The notes under the pieces were generated by a model. It worked only from the letters and a program-made list of their open reading frames with translations, ran no database searches and was not told where the DNA came from. The position numbers and the translations under genes are program-made. Below, piece after piece: positions 23,890-33,377 of a DNA stretch of 64,000 nucleotides. The DNA lies in contig JBCDLX010000011.1 in the NCBI GenBank assembly GCA_038744785.1, positions 1 to 64,000 of the forward strand. The letters run 5' to 3'. How positions within the stretch are numbered: the stretch's first letter is position 1; every line of letters begins with the position of its first letter. Source of the DNA: Ovoidimarina sp038744785 (GTDB taxonomy: Bacteria > Pseudomonadota > Alphaproteobacteria > Rhodobacterales > Rhodobacteraceae).

Positions 23890-26058
23890 ATGCTGACCAA
23901 CGCCGCGGACATCAAAACCCTTTATGCCGAAGCGCTTAAGCTTCAGCAGGCAGGTGAGGCAAAGGAAGCGCTAAAGCGCTATGTCCAGATTGATACGGTC
24001 CGCCCCAATCTTCCCGAAGTGCATTTCCAGCTTGCGCGCCTTTTTCTTCGGACCGAGCTTCCGCAGCGTGCACTTCCGTTTGCGCAGTCAGCGGCCGCAA
24101 TTCGTCCGGGCGAGGCGGATATCTGGAAGATCTACGGACAGGTAATCCGCACGCTTTCCGATCGCGATGCGCAAAGGACTTTTGCCAAAGAGCTTGCGAA
24201 GGCCCCTCTCGATAAGCGGCTTAAAGGCAACCTGTCGACCGGGACAGCCCTGAACGGAAAGGATACGGTTCCCATGGAGGATCTTCCGGCGGAGGTCCTG
24301 TCAAAGATCATCAAAGCCGTATCCGCAGAGTCATACGCCGAAGCCGAGGCACTTGCCGACGTTGCCCTAAAACGCTTCCCAAAATCTGCACCGTTGCACG
24401 ATATCCGGGCTGTCGCTCTGTCTGGCCAGGGCAAACAGGAAGCGGCGATGGTTGCGAGCCGACAGGCCATTCGATTGGCTCCGGGATTTGCAGGGGCGTG
24501 GACGAATTATTCGAAGATACTCCACAAAGCGGAACGGCATGGTGAGGCGCTGGCCAAGGCCAACGCCGCGCTTAATCTTGCGCCTGGATACGTCATTGCA
24601 CACGTCGCGCGCGCCGATGCCATGTTCGGGTTGGGGCGCACGCAAGAGGGGATCGCGGATCTTCGACGAGCCAGAGCGGCGGATCCAAAGAACACATTAA
24701 TCGCTTACAAACTGGCGGTTCGTCTACTAAGCGAACGTGAACTGTTCGAGGCCCGCGACCTGGTGCTTGATGCCAAGAAGCACGGCGGTTCATCAATCAG
24801 CATGGACCTGCTGCTAGCCAACATTCTGTCTGATCTGGATGATACGGATGGTGCTCTTGAACTGCTTCAAAGGCTGGCCGAGCAAACGCCCGACAACATA
24901 CTGGTCCAAACCCGGCTTGCGAATTTCTTCCAGACGGAAGGCGCCTTCGATGAAGCAGAACCGATTTTCAAGAAGGCGATGGAGCTGAATCCGAACCATG
25001 GCGACACTTACCGTGTCTACCTGGTGTCTAAGAAATTGGACATGGACGATCCCATCATCGCCCACATGCAGGATCGGTTCGCGGATACGGAACTCGCGGA
25101 TGTGGACCGAGCCGGTTTTGGTTTTGCTCTTGCTAAAACGATGGAAGACAACAAGCGCTATGACGAGGTGTTTCAGTACTTGCACCCAGCAAATGCTTTG
25201 TATCGAAGCCATTTGAAGGTCGAAGATCATCAAGGCGCGAACAAAGACGATGACACCCTGAGCCTTGAGTCCTTTCGCTCGGTCGACTGGGCGAATTCGC
25301 CAACGAATGACGCCTGCAAAGCTGCGCCGATCTTTGTCACCGGGATGCCAAGATCGGGGACGACTTTGGTTGAACAGATTGTCGGTGCACACTCGACTGT
25401 GACAAGCGGCGGTGAACTTTCAGTGCTGGTGACCAAGTGCAAGCAAATGCTCAGAAGCCGATACGACCGCATTCTGCCCCTGTCCGACATTCCGCAATCC
25501 GAGTTCGAAAAGCTCGGCTTCTGGTACGAAGACTACACAACCGCACTGTTCCCGGGTGCAGACCGGATCACCGACAAGTCCATCGCGACCTACGCGTTCG
25601 TCGGGATCATCAAACGGGCGATGCCGAATGCGCGCTTCGTAATCGTGCGTCGCGACCCGCGCGACAATTTGCTGTCGATGTACAAGAACGTGTTTCCGAA
25701 CGGTGGGCACGAGTACGCCTATTCGCTGTCGGACCTTGCGCGCAGGTACAAGTCCTTTGTCTCGTTCGTCGATCTCTGGCGCGAACTAACGCCCGACTGG
25801 TTCTACGAGATCCAGTACGAGGATCTGATTGCAAACCCAGAGGAAGAATCGCGCAAGCTGATCGATGCCTGTGGACTGCAATGGGAAGATGCCTGCCTGG
25901 ACTTCCACCGCTCGGACAACCGAATCAAAACGCTAAGCCTCTATCAGGCGCGGCAGCCGATCTATAAATCTTCGTCGAAGGCGTGGGAGCGGTATGGCGA
26001 CGAGCTGAACGAGCTTTTTGAGGCGTTGGGCCCGGACTACATCGATGCCGCTGAGTGA
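23890..26058 (+). CDS. TPR-repeat sulfotransferase
   Basis: A 722-residue protein with N-terminal tetratricopeptide repeats (about residues 5-440, such as EVHFQLARLFLRTELPQRAL and AGAWTNYSKILHKAERHGEA) and a C-terminal sulfotransferase domain. The PAPS 5'-phosphosulfate loop is FVTGMPRSGTTLVEQ at about residue 481-495, and the 3'-phosphate region is FVIVRRDPRDNLLSMYKN. Such proteins transfer sulfate to carbohydrates, lipids or proteins in the cytoplasm or at the membrane; no signal peptide is present. It overlaps the following yggS by 14 bases. Confidence 0.88.
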   Translation: MLTNAADIKTLYAEALKLQQAGEAKEALKRYVQIDTVRPNLPEVHFQLARLFLRTELPQRALPFAQSAAAIRPGEADIWKIYGQVIRTLSDRDAQRTFAKELAKAPLDKRLKGNLSTGTALNGKDTVPMEDLPAEVLSKIIKAVSAESYAEAEALADVALKRFPKSAPLHDIRAVALSGQGKQEAAMVASRQAIRLAPGFAGAWTNYSKILHKAERHGEALAKANAALNLAPGYVIAHVARADAMFGLGRTQEGIADLRRARAADPKNTLIAYKLAVRLLSERELFEARDLVLDAKKHGGSSISMDLLLANILSDLDDTDGALELLQRLAEQTPDNILVQTRLANFFQTEGAFDEAEPIFKKAMELNPNHGDTYRVYLVSKKLDMDDPIIAHMQDRFADTELADVDRAGFGFALAKTMEDNKRYDEVFQYLHPANALYRSHLKVEDHQGANKDDDTLSLESFRSVDWANSPTNDACKAAPIFVTGMPRSGTTLVEQIVGAHSTVTSGGELSVLVTKCKQMLRSRYDRILPLSDIPQSEFEKLGFWYEDYTTALFPGADRITDKSIATYAFVGIIKRAMPNARFVIVRRDPRDNLLSMYKNVFPNGGHEYAYSLSDLARRYKSFVSFVDLWRELTPDWFYEIQYEDLIANPEEESRKLIDACGLQWEDACLDFHRSDNRIKTLSLYQARQPIYKSSSKAWERYGDELNELFEALGPDYIDAAE

Positions 26059-26698
26059 TATCGCTGCGCGCATCGCCGAAGCCTGCGCCGAAGCGGGGCG
26101 CGATCAATCGGAAGTGACTTTGATCGCCGTTTCGAAAAAGCAACCCGAACCGCGCATCGAATCCGTTCTTGACGAGGGCCATCGGGTATTCGGTGAAAAC
26201 CGGGTGCAAGAAGCCGCCAGCCGCTGGCCCGGTTATCGAGAACGCTACGACGGCATCACGCTACACATGATCGGTCCTCTTCAAACCAACAAGGCACGGC
26301 AGGCGATGGAACTCGCCGATTTTATTCATACGCTTGATCGCCCAAAGCTGGCCGGAACACTGGCAAGGCTTGCGCAAGAGAGGGGGGCGTGTCCGGAATT
26401 GTTCGTTCAGGTGAACACCGGCGAAGAGCCGCAGAAGGCCGGTGTTTTGCCCGGGGATGCCGACGGCTTCGTCGCCGAATGCCATGCGCTTGACTTGCCT
26501 GTCCGAGGGTTGATGTGCCTGCCGCCTGTTCACGAAGAACCCGCACTGCACTTTGCTCTGTTAGCAAAGATTGCTGCACGCAACGGGCTTCAGGGCCTGT
26601 CGATGGGTATGAGCGGCGACTTTGAAACCGCAATCGCTCTTGGTGCGACGCATGTGCGGGTCGGCTCCGCGATCTTTGGTGCGCGTGCGGACGGCTAG
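26045..26698 (+). CDS. yggS: PLP-homeostasis protein YggS
   Basis: A 217-residue protein; the ATG at 26045 (MPLSDIAARI) lies inside the end of the sulfotransferase gene. It has the one-domain alanine-racemase-like barrel: the PLP lysine in VTLIAVSKKQP, HMIGPLQTNK, and the conserved end SMGMSGDFETAIALGATHVR. YggS/PROSC family members bind pyridoxal phosphate and buffer its level; they have no catalytic activity known. The overlap suggests coupled translation with no obvious functional tie. Confidence 0.93.
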   Translation: MPLSDIAARIAEACAEAGRDQSEVTLIAVSKKQPEPRIESVLDEGHRVFGENRVQEAASRWPGYRERYDGITLHMIGPLQTNKARQAMELADFIHTLDRPKLAGTLARLAQERGACPELFVQVNTGEEPQKAGVLPGDADGFVAECHALDLPVRGLMCLPPVHEEPALHFALLAKIAARNGLQGLSMGMSGDFETAIALGATHVRVGSAIFGARADG

Positions 26699-27189
26699 GA
26701 CACGATCAGGCGGGTCGCATAGGTGATCCGGGGAACGATCCAGGCAAGATCGCCGGGCCGGACGGCGACACACCCTTCGGTCGGGTGTCCTGGTTTCCGC
26801 CACCGGTGAATAAAGATCGCCGAGCCGCGCCCCTTCACCGCACTTGGCCAGTTCCAATCGGTCAAAAGGACAAGGTCATAGAGCGGGTCGGCCCGCCTAA
26901 GGCGTTCATGGCTGAAATCGTGTGGCGCCCGCACCAACAGGTTGTAGTTCGGATCCGCCGGATCGTCGGACCAAAGGTCGCCAGGTCGGATCGGCACGGC
27001 CCAGTTGGCGGGTCTCGATATCCGGTCTGGACGATAGAGAAGGCCGACAATCCTGTGGATGCCGCGCGGGGTTGCCCCGTCGCCTTCCTTTTTTCGGTCT
27101 GATCGTCCGCCGCGCCCGATTGAACAAGGAAACCGGCGTCCCTGAAACCGCAATGCGGTACGTGTCAAAACAAGATCGGCGGGGCCCAT
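26695..27189 (-). CDS. L,D-transpeptidase (YkuD-type)
   Basis: A 164-residue protein with the catalytic motif HRWRKPGHPTEGCVAV: His128 and the nucleophile Cys140. It matches the short YafK/YkuD-like group that cleaves or links peptidoglycan stem peptides or attaches lipoproteins. No clear N-terminal signal peptide is seen, so the start may be wrong or export unusual. It converges on yggS with a four-base overlap of the coding ends. Confidence 0.85.
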   Translation of the reverse strand: MGPADLVLTRTALRFQGRRFPCSIGRGGRSDRKKEGDGATPRGIHRIVGLLYRPDRISRPANWAVPIRPGDLWSDDPADPNYNLLVRAPHDFSHERLRRADPLYDLVLLTDWNWPSAVKGRGSAIFIHRWRKPGHPTEGCVAVRPGDLAWIVPRITYATRLIVS

Positions 27190-27220
27190 CGCCCCGCCCT
27201 AGACCTTGCCGGTCTTGTTG

Positions 27221-27784
27221 TCAGCCCCCGACTTGCACCCAGACCCCATCGCACCGGATCAATGCTGGCTCGGCCAGGTGAAAAACAAAGTAGGACAGCA
27301 TCCCCATTGTGCGGTCCAAATCGTATTGCAACGCAGATGCCTCGCGCGCTTCCAGAAGCTCGTGCCGAACACCCGATGCGGGCTTCATGATCATCTGCCC
27401 GGGCGAGAAGTATGCATCGCGCGTCGGGCAAGCGGGTCCGAAAGCGTCTTTACGGATGACAATGGGCTTTGCATCTGGCTGATGCTCTAGAAAGGTGTCA
27501 TCAAGCTTGTACTCGTCGATCCGCAGAACCTGCAGGTAACCGCCGCCCCGGGTCCGCAGCCGGTCACGGGGCCGGACCAGATGCGCTGGCACTTCGCCAA
27601 AGTTTGTCGACACGTGGGTCAGCCCAAGAATACCAGGATACGCCCATGCCTGACGCGGCTCAGTCTTGGCGCGTACGGGGCCAGGCGTCTCCAGTCGCGC
27701 AGCGCGCTTTGGGGGTTCGCCAACTCGTGCGCTGACACGCGCCAAAAGATCGTCTTCGGTTTCCATGGAAAGTGTATCGGTCAT
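27221..27784 (-). CDS. Hint-domain (Hedgehog/intein-type) protein
   Basis: A 187-residue protein. GLTHVSTNFGEVPAHLVRPR, then DRLRTRGGGYLQVLRI and DAYFSPGQMIMKP follow the Hint_2 layout found in Rhodobacterales, in which a beta-rich domain self-cleaves or modifies an adjoining part. The usual initial catalytic Cys of inteins is not visible, so activity is doubtful. It is followed by a DUF4177 gene on the same strand, 16 bases upstream of this start. The family call is moderate. Confidence 0.6.
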   Translation of the reverse strand: MTDTLSMETEDDLLARVSARVGEPPKRAARLETPGPVRAKTEPRQAWAYPGILGLTHVSTNFGEVPAHLVRPRDRLRTRGGGYLQVLRIDEYKLDDTFLEHQPDAKPIVIRKDAFGPACPTRDAYFSPGQMIMKPASGVRHELLEAREASALQYDLDRTMGMLSYFVFHLAEPALIRCDGVWVQVGG

Positions 27785-27800
27785 CGTCCCGTCCCCTCGC

Positions 27801-28190
27801 TCAGGCGGCCACCGCAGCGACCGAAACCGGTTCGCTTGCGGCTGTTGGCTCTAGGTCAATCCGGCGGGGCCGGACGGGTTCTGCGCCTTGGTCAGCACGC
27901 GATTTACGCGACCGGGTCTGCTCGATCTTCTCGGCAGCCGTATCCGCCCGTTCTGTCAGGACCATGCGTTCGCGGCGAAACACCATAACCAGCTTTTCTA
28001 CCTGGCCTCGACGAAACCATCCGCCGCGCGCCATCGTAAACGATTCCGACCGCAGGTATTCCCACCCTTCAACCGCCATGGCGTTCATCGCCGTCTCGAT
28101 CGTGGCCGTCAGCGGGTCCTGTCCTGGTTCGGCGAGCTTGCGCTCTGACCGAGCGGGAACAGGAACGACACGAAACTCGTAACTACGCAT
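27801..28190 (-). CDS. DUF4177-like small protein
   Basis: A 129-residue protein. The ATG at 28190 (MRSYEFRVVPVPARS) follows AAAAGGTGG; a GTG nine bases earlier is less well placed. The N-terminal 75 residues, with NAMAVEGWEYLRSESFTM and VEKLVMVFRRE, match the short beta-alpha domain DUF4177. The C-terminal part is a basic, disordered-looking tail. Function is unknown. It is 16 bases ahead of the Hint-domain gene, suggesting an operon. Confidence 0.7.
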   Translation of the reverse strand: MRSYEFRVVPVPARSERKLAEPGQDPLTATIETAMNAMAVEGWEYLRSESFTMARGGWFRRGQVEKLVMVFRRERMVLTERADTAAEKIEQTRSRKSRADQGAEPVRPRRIDLEPTAASEPVSVAAVAA

Positions 28191-28364
28191 ACTTGCCACC
28201 TTTTAAACTCATACGCGCCGACATGCGGCATGGGAATCGGTAGCCCATGGCCCTGATTGCGGCAAGTTTACCGCCAGATTTGGCCCAAATTGGGGCAGAG
28301 TGCCCCGAATCCGAATAACTATCCGTGCTTGGATGGGCAATTGTTCACGATCGAGGTCGCCAGT

Positions 28365-29471
28365 TCAAAGGATGTGACCGGACTTCTTGGCCTTCACATC
28401 GAGGTATTTCTCGTTCTCGGGCCCGCGCCCGACGGCCAGCGGAACGCGCTCCTCAACGGAGATCCCGTTATCGGACAGCATGTCGACCTTGGCCGGATTG
28501 TTGGTCAGGAGCCGCACCTTGCTAATCCCCATGCGAGCCAGGACCGCCGCGCCGATGCGAAAGTCGCGCTCATCGTCTTCAAAGCCGAGGCGATGATTTG
28601 CCTCGACAGTGTCGAAACCCTGGTCCTGCAGACTGTAGGCTCGCATCTTGTTGGCAAGGCCGATCCCCCGGCCTTCTTGGTTAAGATACAGCAGAACGCC
28701 GGTGCCGTGGGCGCCCATCGCGGCCAGCGCGGCGTGAAGCTGTGGACCGCAATCGCATTTAAGAGAGCCAAGCACGTCGCCCGTGAAACAAGCTGAATGC
28801 AGGCGAACCAGAATGGCGCTCTCACGGTCGGGGCGGCCGATTTCGATGGCATAGTGTTCTTCGGCGCCATCTTCGGGCCGGAACACATGGACGCGGCCCG
28901 CGCGGGATACGGCCGTCGGCACGCGGCCTGACACGACATCCGTCAGGGGCGCTATCTTTGCAAGCGCCGCGTCAGCCAACTGAGCTGGTAATGTGGTCAG
29001 TCCCTTGTCGCGGGCAAGAACAGCCGCATTGCGAACCTCGCTAACGACCGCCGCGGGCAGCAGACGCGCTGATTTTACAAGCCGGATCGCGACCCGGTGC
29101 AATGCCGCGTCCCCGTCCCGTTTTGTATGAAACGGTCCGAGCATAGGCTGCGCCATGTCGGTCGCAGGGTCTGTGACGGCTCGAATCCATCCGGCATCAG
29201 CTTTCTCTGGGATAACGATCCGGGCCAGATCGCCGTCATAGGCACGCGCTTTAAGTGTGCGTGCCCGCCAATCCGTGATTGCCAGAACGGGCGGCGCCAA
29301 TGCCCGCAGCGCGGCAAGTCGCTCTGGCACCAGGGTTTCCGCAGCGAGGGTGATGATGCTGGTCCGATCATCTGATATCACAACAGGAACGCCGATCCGT
29401 AGGTCGGCGCGTGCGCGGGCCACCAGATCGGTCGCGGTCGGGCCCAGGGGTATCGGTACATCTTCTGTCAA
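28365..29471 (-). CDS. ribA: GTP cyclohydrolase II with degenerate DHBP-synthase-like N-terminal part
   Basis: A 368-residue protein. The C-terminal half is an intact GTP cyclohydrolase II: the zinc ligands Cys228, Cys239 and Cys241 (LHSACFTGDVLGSLKCDC) and GVLLYLNQEGRGIGLANKM. The N-terminal ~190 residues resemble the DHBP-synthase domain (for example RLVKSARLLPAAVVSEV) but lack the EDRENEGDL active site. It opens riboflavin synthesis from GTP. The complementary gene at 57584-58741 has the opposite defect. Upstream bases 29472-29621 hold a promoter-like gap to the divergent response regulator. Confidence 0.93.
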   Translation of the reverse strand: MTEDVPIPLGPTATDLVARARADLRIGVPVVISDDRTSIITLAAETLVPERLAALRALAPPVLAITDWRARTLKARAYDGDLARIVIPEKADAGWIRAVTDPATDMAQPMLGPFHTKRDGDAALHRVAIRLVKSARLLPAAVVSEVRNAAVLARDKGLTTLPAQLADAALAKIAPLTDVVSGRVPTAVSRAGRVHVFRPEDGAEEHYAIEIGRPDRESAILVRLHSACFTGDVLGSLKCDCGPQLHAALAAMGAHGTGVLLYLNQEGRGIGLANKMRAYSLQDQGFDTVEANHRLGFEDDERDFRIGAAVLARMGISKVRLLTNNPAKVDMLSDNGISVEERVPLAVGRGPENEKYLDVKAKKSGHIL

Positions 29472-29621
29472 AGCCTAGCCGATGTAGCCAGTTTCGCGCG
29501 GGATTGAAACATTTGCCCACGCGCCGACACGTCCCCGTGAAATGGCTGTTGCAAAGCTTGGCAGATCGCCGTCACGGCTGCATGTCATTGCGAACGCGGT
29601 CCTTTCGAGACGGGGAACACG

Positions 29622-30308
29622 ATGGCAAACTTGAAAAAAATCCTGCTAGTCGACGATGACGACGACCTGCGCGAAGCGTTGGGCGAGCAGCTTGTGATGA
29701 CCGAAGACTTCGATGTCTTCGAGGCCGGCAACGGGGCCGAGGCCATGGAAAAGGCCAAGGCCGCGATCTATGAGCTTGTAATCCTCGATGTAGGCTTGCC
29801 CGACACAGACGGGCGCGAGCTATGTCGTTTGATGCGAAAGCAAGGGGTCAAATGTCCGATCCTGATGCTAACGGGTCATGACACTGACGCCGATACGATT
29901 CTGGGTCTTGATGCTGGTGCGAACGATTATGTCACGAAACCGTTCAAGTTTCCCGTCCTCCTGGCCCGTATCCGGGCCCAGCTGCGCCAGCATGAACAAT
30001 CTGAAGATGCCGTGTTCCAGCTTGGGCCCTATACGTTCAAGCCGGCCCATAAGATCCTGGTAACCGACGAGGACAAGAAGATCCGTCTGACCGAGAAGGA
30101 AACCAACATACTCAAGTTTCTTTACCGCGCCTCCGAAGGTGTGGTTGCACGCGACGTGCTGCTGCACGAGGTCTGGGGCTATAATGCCGGCGTCACAACG
30201 CACACGCTGGAAACGCATATTTATCGTTTGCGCCAGAAAATTGAACCGGATCCGTCAAATGCACGCCTTCTTGTTACGGAATCTGGTGGTTATCGGCTCG
30301 TCTCTTGA
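29622..30308 (+). CDS. OmpR-family response regulator (CenR-like)
   Basis: A 228-residue protein: receiver domain (residues 5-120) with acidic pocket DDDDD, phosphorylated Asp56 in LVILDVGLPD, and the Lys in YVTKPF, followed by a winged helix-turn-helix (TTHTLETHIYRLRQKIEPD). The receiver and its end resemble CenR of alphaproteobacteria, an envelope regulator that is essential in Caulobacter. No sensor kinase is adjacent. The ribosome site is CGGGGAACACG. A strong terminator follows. Confidence 0.88.
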   Translation: MANLKKILLVDDDDDLREALGEQLVMTEDFDVFEAGNGAEAMEKAKAAIYELVILDVGLPDTDGRELCRLMRKQGVKCPILMLTGHDTDADTILGLDAGANDYVTKPFKFPVLLARIRAQLRQHEQSEDAVFQLGPYTFKPAHKILVTDEDKKIRLTEKETNILKFLYRASEGVVARDVLLHEVWGYNAGVTTHTLETHIYRLRQKIEPDPSNARLLVTESGGYRLVS

Positions 30309-30371
30309 TCCGAATCACGGTTCCCCTGGCCGCGTCGGGGTTATGACGCGGCAATACCTCCCTGTTGGACT

Positions 30372-30398
30372 GGCCGGGCCTTGTGCCCGGCCTTTTTT
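30372..30398 (+). terminator. Rho-independent terminator after the response regulator
   Basis: GGCCGGGC and GCCCGGCC form a perfect 8-bp stem with loop CTTGT followed by six T. Confidence 0.92.
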
Positions 30399-30601
30399 CG
30401 TTTCGACCTTTGTGAGCTGTGCGATCCGGCCGGAACCAGCACCGAAATGCAATGCTTGGGCGACCCACCGCGCCCTCTGAACAGAAGTCTGTCGCGGCAG
30501 GCGCCTTTCCGCCCGAAGAGACACCTACCCTGGGCAAAGAGGGCGTTGAGGACCCCGCCGCCCAAGGTTAGGGTCGCGCGGCTGCCATAAGGAGAACGTG
30601 G

Positions 30602-31390
30602 GTGCCTTTCACACTTGCCACTTGGAACATCAATTCGGTCCGCCTGCGTGAGAAGCTGGTGAAGCGGCTGTCGGAGGAGGAGGCACCGGACATCCTGTGC
30701 CTGCAGGAGTGCAAATCACCTGTCGAGAAGATGCCGCTTCAGACGTTTGCCGCGCTTGGTTATGGCCACGTGGTTGCACGGGGGCAAAAAGGATACAACG
30801 GCGTCGCCATCCTGTCGAAGAGGCCGATCGAGGATGCCGGCGATATGGATTTTGCCAGGCTGGGTCACGCCCGCCACGTTGCGGCGCGATTGGATGACGG
30901 GACCTTGATCCACAATTTCTATGTGCCCGCTGGCGGCGATGTTCCGGATCGCGAGAAGAACGAGAAATTTGGCCAGAAGCTCGATTACCTTACTGAGATG
31001 GCCGACTGGTTTCACGATCAGCCGCCGCAGCGTGCGATCCTCGTCGGCGATTTGAACATCGCACCCCGCGAAGACGATGTGTGGTCGCACAAACAGCTCT
31101 TGAAAGTGGTCAGCCACACGCCCATCGAGGTCGATCATCTTGGACGCGCGCAAGAGGCGGGTGGATGGACCGATGTGACGCGCGCGGACATTCCAGACGG
31201 GCCTTTGTACAGTTGGTGGTCCTACCGCGCCAGGGACTGGGATGCCGCCGACAAAGGGCGTCGGCTAGACCATATCTGGGCCAGCGCGGATATTGCGGCG
31301 GCTGCGCATTCCAGCCAGATCCTGCGTGGCGCGCGGGGATGGGACCAGCCATCCGACCACGCGCCTGTGTTCGCGTCCTTTGATCTTTAG
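30602..31390 (+). CDS. xth: Exodeoxyribonuclease III / AP endonuclease
   Basis: A 262-residue protein of the exonuclease-endonuclease-phosphatase fold, starting with GTG after AAGGAG. Metal and catalytic motifs are TWNINSVR, LQECK, YNGVAI, GDLNIAP and the final SDHAPV. It repairs abasic sites and trims 3' ends. The 203 bases upstream, after the terminator, show no other gene. It stands alone before the thioredoxin-like gene. Confidence 0.95.
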   Translation: MPFTLATWNINSVRLREKLVKRLSEEEAPDILCLQECKSPVEKMPLQTFAALGYGHVVARGQKGYNGVAILSKRPIEDAGDMDFARLGHARHVAARLDDGTLIHNFYVPAGGDVPDREKNEKFGQKLDYLTEMADWFHDQPPQRAILVGDLNIAPREDDVWSHKQLLKVVSHTPIEVDHLGRAQEAGGWTDVTRADIPDGPLYSWWSYRARDWDAADKGRRLDHIWASADIAAAAHSSQILRGARGWDQPSDHAPVFASFDL

Positions 31391-31520
31391 CGTTTCGCCC
31401 TTGCGCCGCCCTCAATTTGTCGGTTTGCGCAGATAAAGACATTTCGAATTCGGGGGATTTGCCCTTGGCGGATGGGCATTGAGTTTGCATATAACCGCCA
31501 ATCGATGAAGCGAGGACGCG

Positions 31521-32426
31521 ATGCTGGAACTGAACCCAACCGAAACTGCCCCGGCCGCCGATCTGGTCCAGGACGTCTCAGAGGCGACATTTATGGCCGA
31601 CGTGGTCGAGGCCAGCCGCGAGGTTCCGGTCATTGTGGACTTCTGGGCACCCTGGTGCGGTCCATGCAAGACGCTTGGTCCTATGCTGGAAGAAGCGGTC
31701 AAGGCGGCGCGCGGCAAGGTGCGCATGGCGAAGGTCAATGTGGATGAAAACCAGGGGATCGCGGGCCAGTTGCGCATTCAATCGATTCCAACCGTGTACG
31801 CGTTTTGGCAGGGGCAGCCGGTAGACGGTTTCCAGGGTGCGGTGTCTGGGTCCGAAATCAAATCTTTCATAGATCGTCTGACCGGTCTTGCGGGCGACGG
31901 CGGATTGGCCGAAGCGATTGCAGCGGCTGAAGAAATGCTGGCAAGCGGCGCCGCAGCGGATGCGGCTCAGACTTTTGGCGCCATTCTTGGGGAAGAGCCC
32001 GAAAATGCGGCTGCTTTCGGGGGTCTTGCGCGTGCTCATCTGGCCGCTGGCCAGCCGGATCAGGCCCAGGCGCTTCTGGATGCGGCCTCGGCAGCGATTG
32101 AAGCCTCACCCGAGGTCGAGGCAGCACGTGCGCAGCTGGATCTGGCGCGTCAGGCGGAAAGCGCGGGGCCGGTTGCAGAATTGCGCGCAGCCGTTGCCGC
32201 AAACGGAGACGATCACCAGGCGCGATTCGACCTTGCGCAAGCGCTTCATGCCGATGGCGCGGTCGAGGACGCGGTGAACGAACTTCTGGAGCTTTTTCGC
32301 CGTGATCGCGATTGGAACGACGGCGCGGCGAAGACCCAGCTCTTTACAGTCTTTGACGCCTTGAAGCCCGAGGACCCCATCTCGCTCAACGGGCGCCGCA
32401 GGCTCTCATCGATGATATTTGCCTGA
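31521..32426 (+). CDS. Thioredoxin-TPR chaperone-like protein (CnoX/YbbN type)
   Basis: A 301-residue protein. The N-terminal thioredoxin domain has an intact WCGPC (Cys46, Cys49), and the C-terminal half has four TPR-like helical repeats (LAEAIAAAEEMLASGAAADA onward). This is the CnoX/YbbN layout; E. coli CnoX is a holdase acting with GroEL, but there the motif is SxxC, while here both cysteines remain, so a redox role is possible. It is followed after 26 bases by the LON-domain gene and probably shares a transcript with it. Confidence 0.92.
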   Translation: MLELNPTETAPAADLVQDVSEATFMADVVEASREVPVIVDFWAPWCGPCKTLGPMLEEAVKAARGKVRMAKVNVDENQGIAGQLRIQSIPTVYAFWQGQPVDGFQGAVSGSEIKSFIDRLTGLAGDGGLAEAIAAAEEMLASGAAADAAQTFGAILGEEPENAAAFGGLARAHLAAGQPDQAQALLDAASAAIEASPEVEAARAQLDLARQAESAGPVAELRAAVAANGDDHQARFDLAQALHADGAVEDAVNELLELFRRDRDWNDGAAKTQLFTVFDALKPEDPISLNGRRRLSSMIFA

Positions 32427-32452
32427 CGCGGCCTTTGGGCTAGCTCAACGAT

Positions 32453-33097
32453 ATGACACGTGACGGTGATCTTCCCGAGATGATCCCGGTTTTTCCATTG
32501 CCGGGGGCGCTTCTTCTGCCGCGCGCACGCTTGCCGCTTCATATCTTTGAGCCGCGCTATCTGGCGATGCTGGACGACACTTTGAAGACCGATCACCGTT
32601 TGATCGGTATGATCCAGCCACGCGAGGTGCCCGGGTCACCGGAACAGCGGCTTCATGCGATTGGCTGCGCAGGAAGACTAACCGCGTTTTCCGAGACAGA
32701 AGACGGGCGCTACATGGTTACGCTTTCCGGAGTCTCGAGGTTTCGGGTCCTGGACGAAGTTGACGGCTTTGCGCCTTACCGACGCTGCACCGTCGATTGG
32801 TCGGGATTCCAACGAGACCGTGGCAGCGTAGAGCATGATTCAGGCTTTGACCGTGGCGTGTTCCTTGATGCGCTCAAACGCTTCTTCGAGGACCGCAACC
32901 TTTCGACCGACTGGGACAGCCTAAAGGAAGCAGAGGACGAGTTGCTGATTAACTCGCTGTCAATGCTGTGCCCGTTCGAGCCCGAGGATAAGCAGGCCTT
33001 GTTAGAGGCGCCATCGCTGTCGACTCGGCGCGAAACTCTCGTGACGCTGATTGAATTTGCGCTTCGTGGCGGTCTGGGTGAGGACGTAATGCAATGA
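32453..33097 (+). CDS. LON substrate-binding-domain protein
   Basis: A 214-residue protein with only the N-terminal LON domain of Lon protease (IPVFPLPGALLLPRARLPLH, IFEPRYLAMLDDTL) and no ATPase or protease part. Such proteins are common beside thioredoxin-like genes in alphaproteobacteria; function is unknown, presumably peptide or protein binding. It overlaps the Trm112-like gene by four bases (ATGA). Confidence 0.9.
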   Translation: MTRDGDLPEMIPVFPLPGALLLPRARLPLHIFEPRYLAMLDDTLKTDHRLIGMIQPREVPGSPEQRLHAIGCAGRLTAFSETEDGRYMVTLSGVSRFRVLDEVDGFAPYRRCTVDWSGFQRDRGSVEHDSGFDRGVFLDALKRFFEDRNLSTDWDSLKEAEDELLINSLSMLCPFEPEDKQALLEAPSLSTRRETLVTLIEFALRGGLGEDVMQ

Positions 33098-33276
33098 CAT
33101 CTCCCACCCATGACGGGCGCATGCTTGAATCGCTTGTCTGTCCTGAAACGCGCGCGCCGCTTAGATTCGACGCCGAGAATCAAGAGCTTGTATCCAAGGC
33201 GGCACATCTTGCCTATCCCGTGCGAAACGGCATTCCGATCATGCTGGTTGACGAGGCACGGAAGGTCGAGGACTAA
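33094..33276 (+). CDS. Trm112-family small protein
   Basis: A 60-residue protein: LVCPETRAPLRFD, HLAYPVRNGIPIML. Trm112 proteins usually have one or two Cys pairs, but here only one Cys remains, so the zinc site is degenerate. Family members activate methyltransferases. The ATGA overlap shows coupling with the LON-domain gene. Confidence 0.88.
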   Translation: MTSPTHDGRMLESLVCPETRAPLRFDAENQELVSKAAHLAYPVRNGIPIMLVDEARKVED

Positions 33277-33377
33277 AGCAGTCCTGTATCGGATAGGGGA
33301 TGGCTGTGACTTGAGATTCCCCGGGGTTTGTCTCTTGCGCGCGGAAGGGCTAAGCACACGCCACGGACTAGTCTCTT

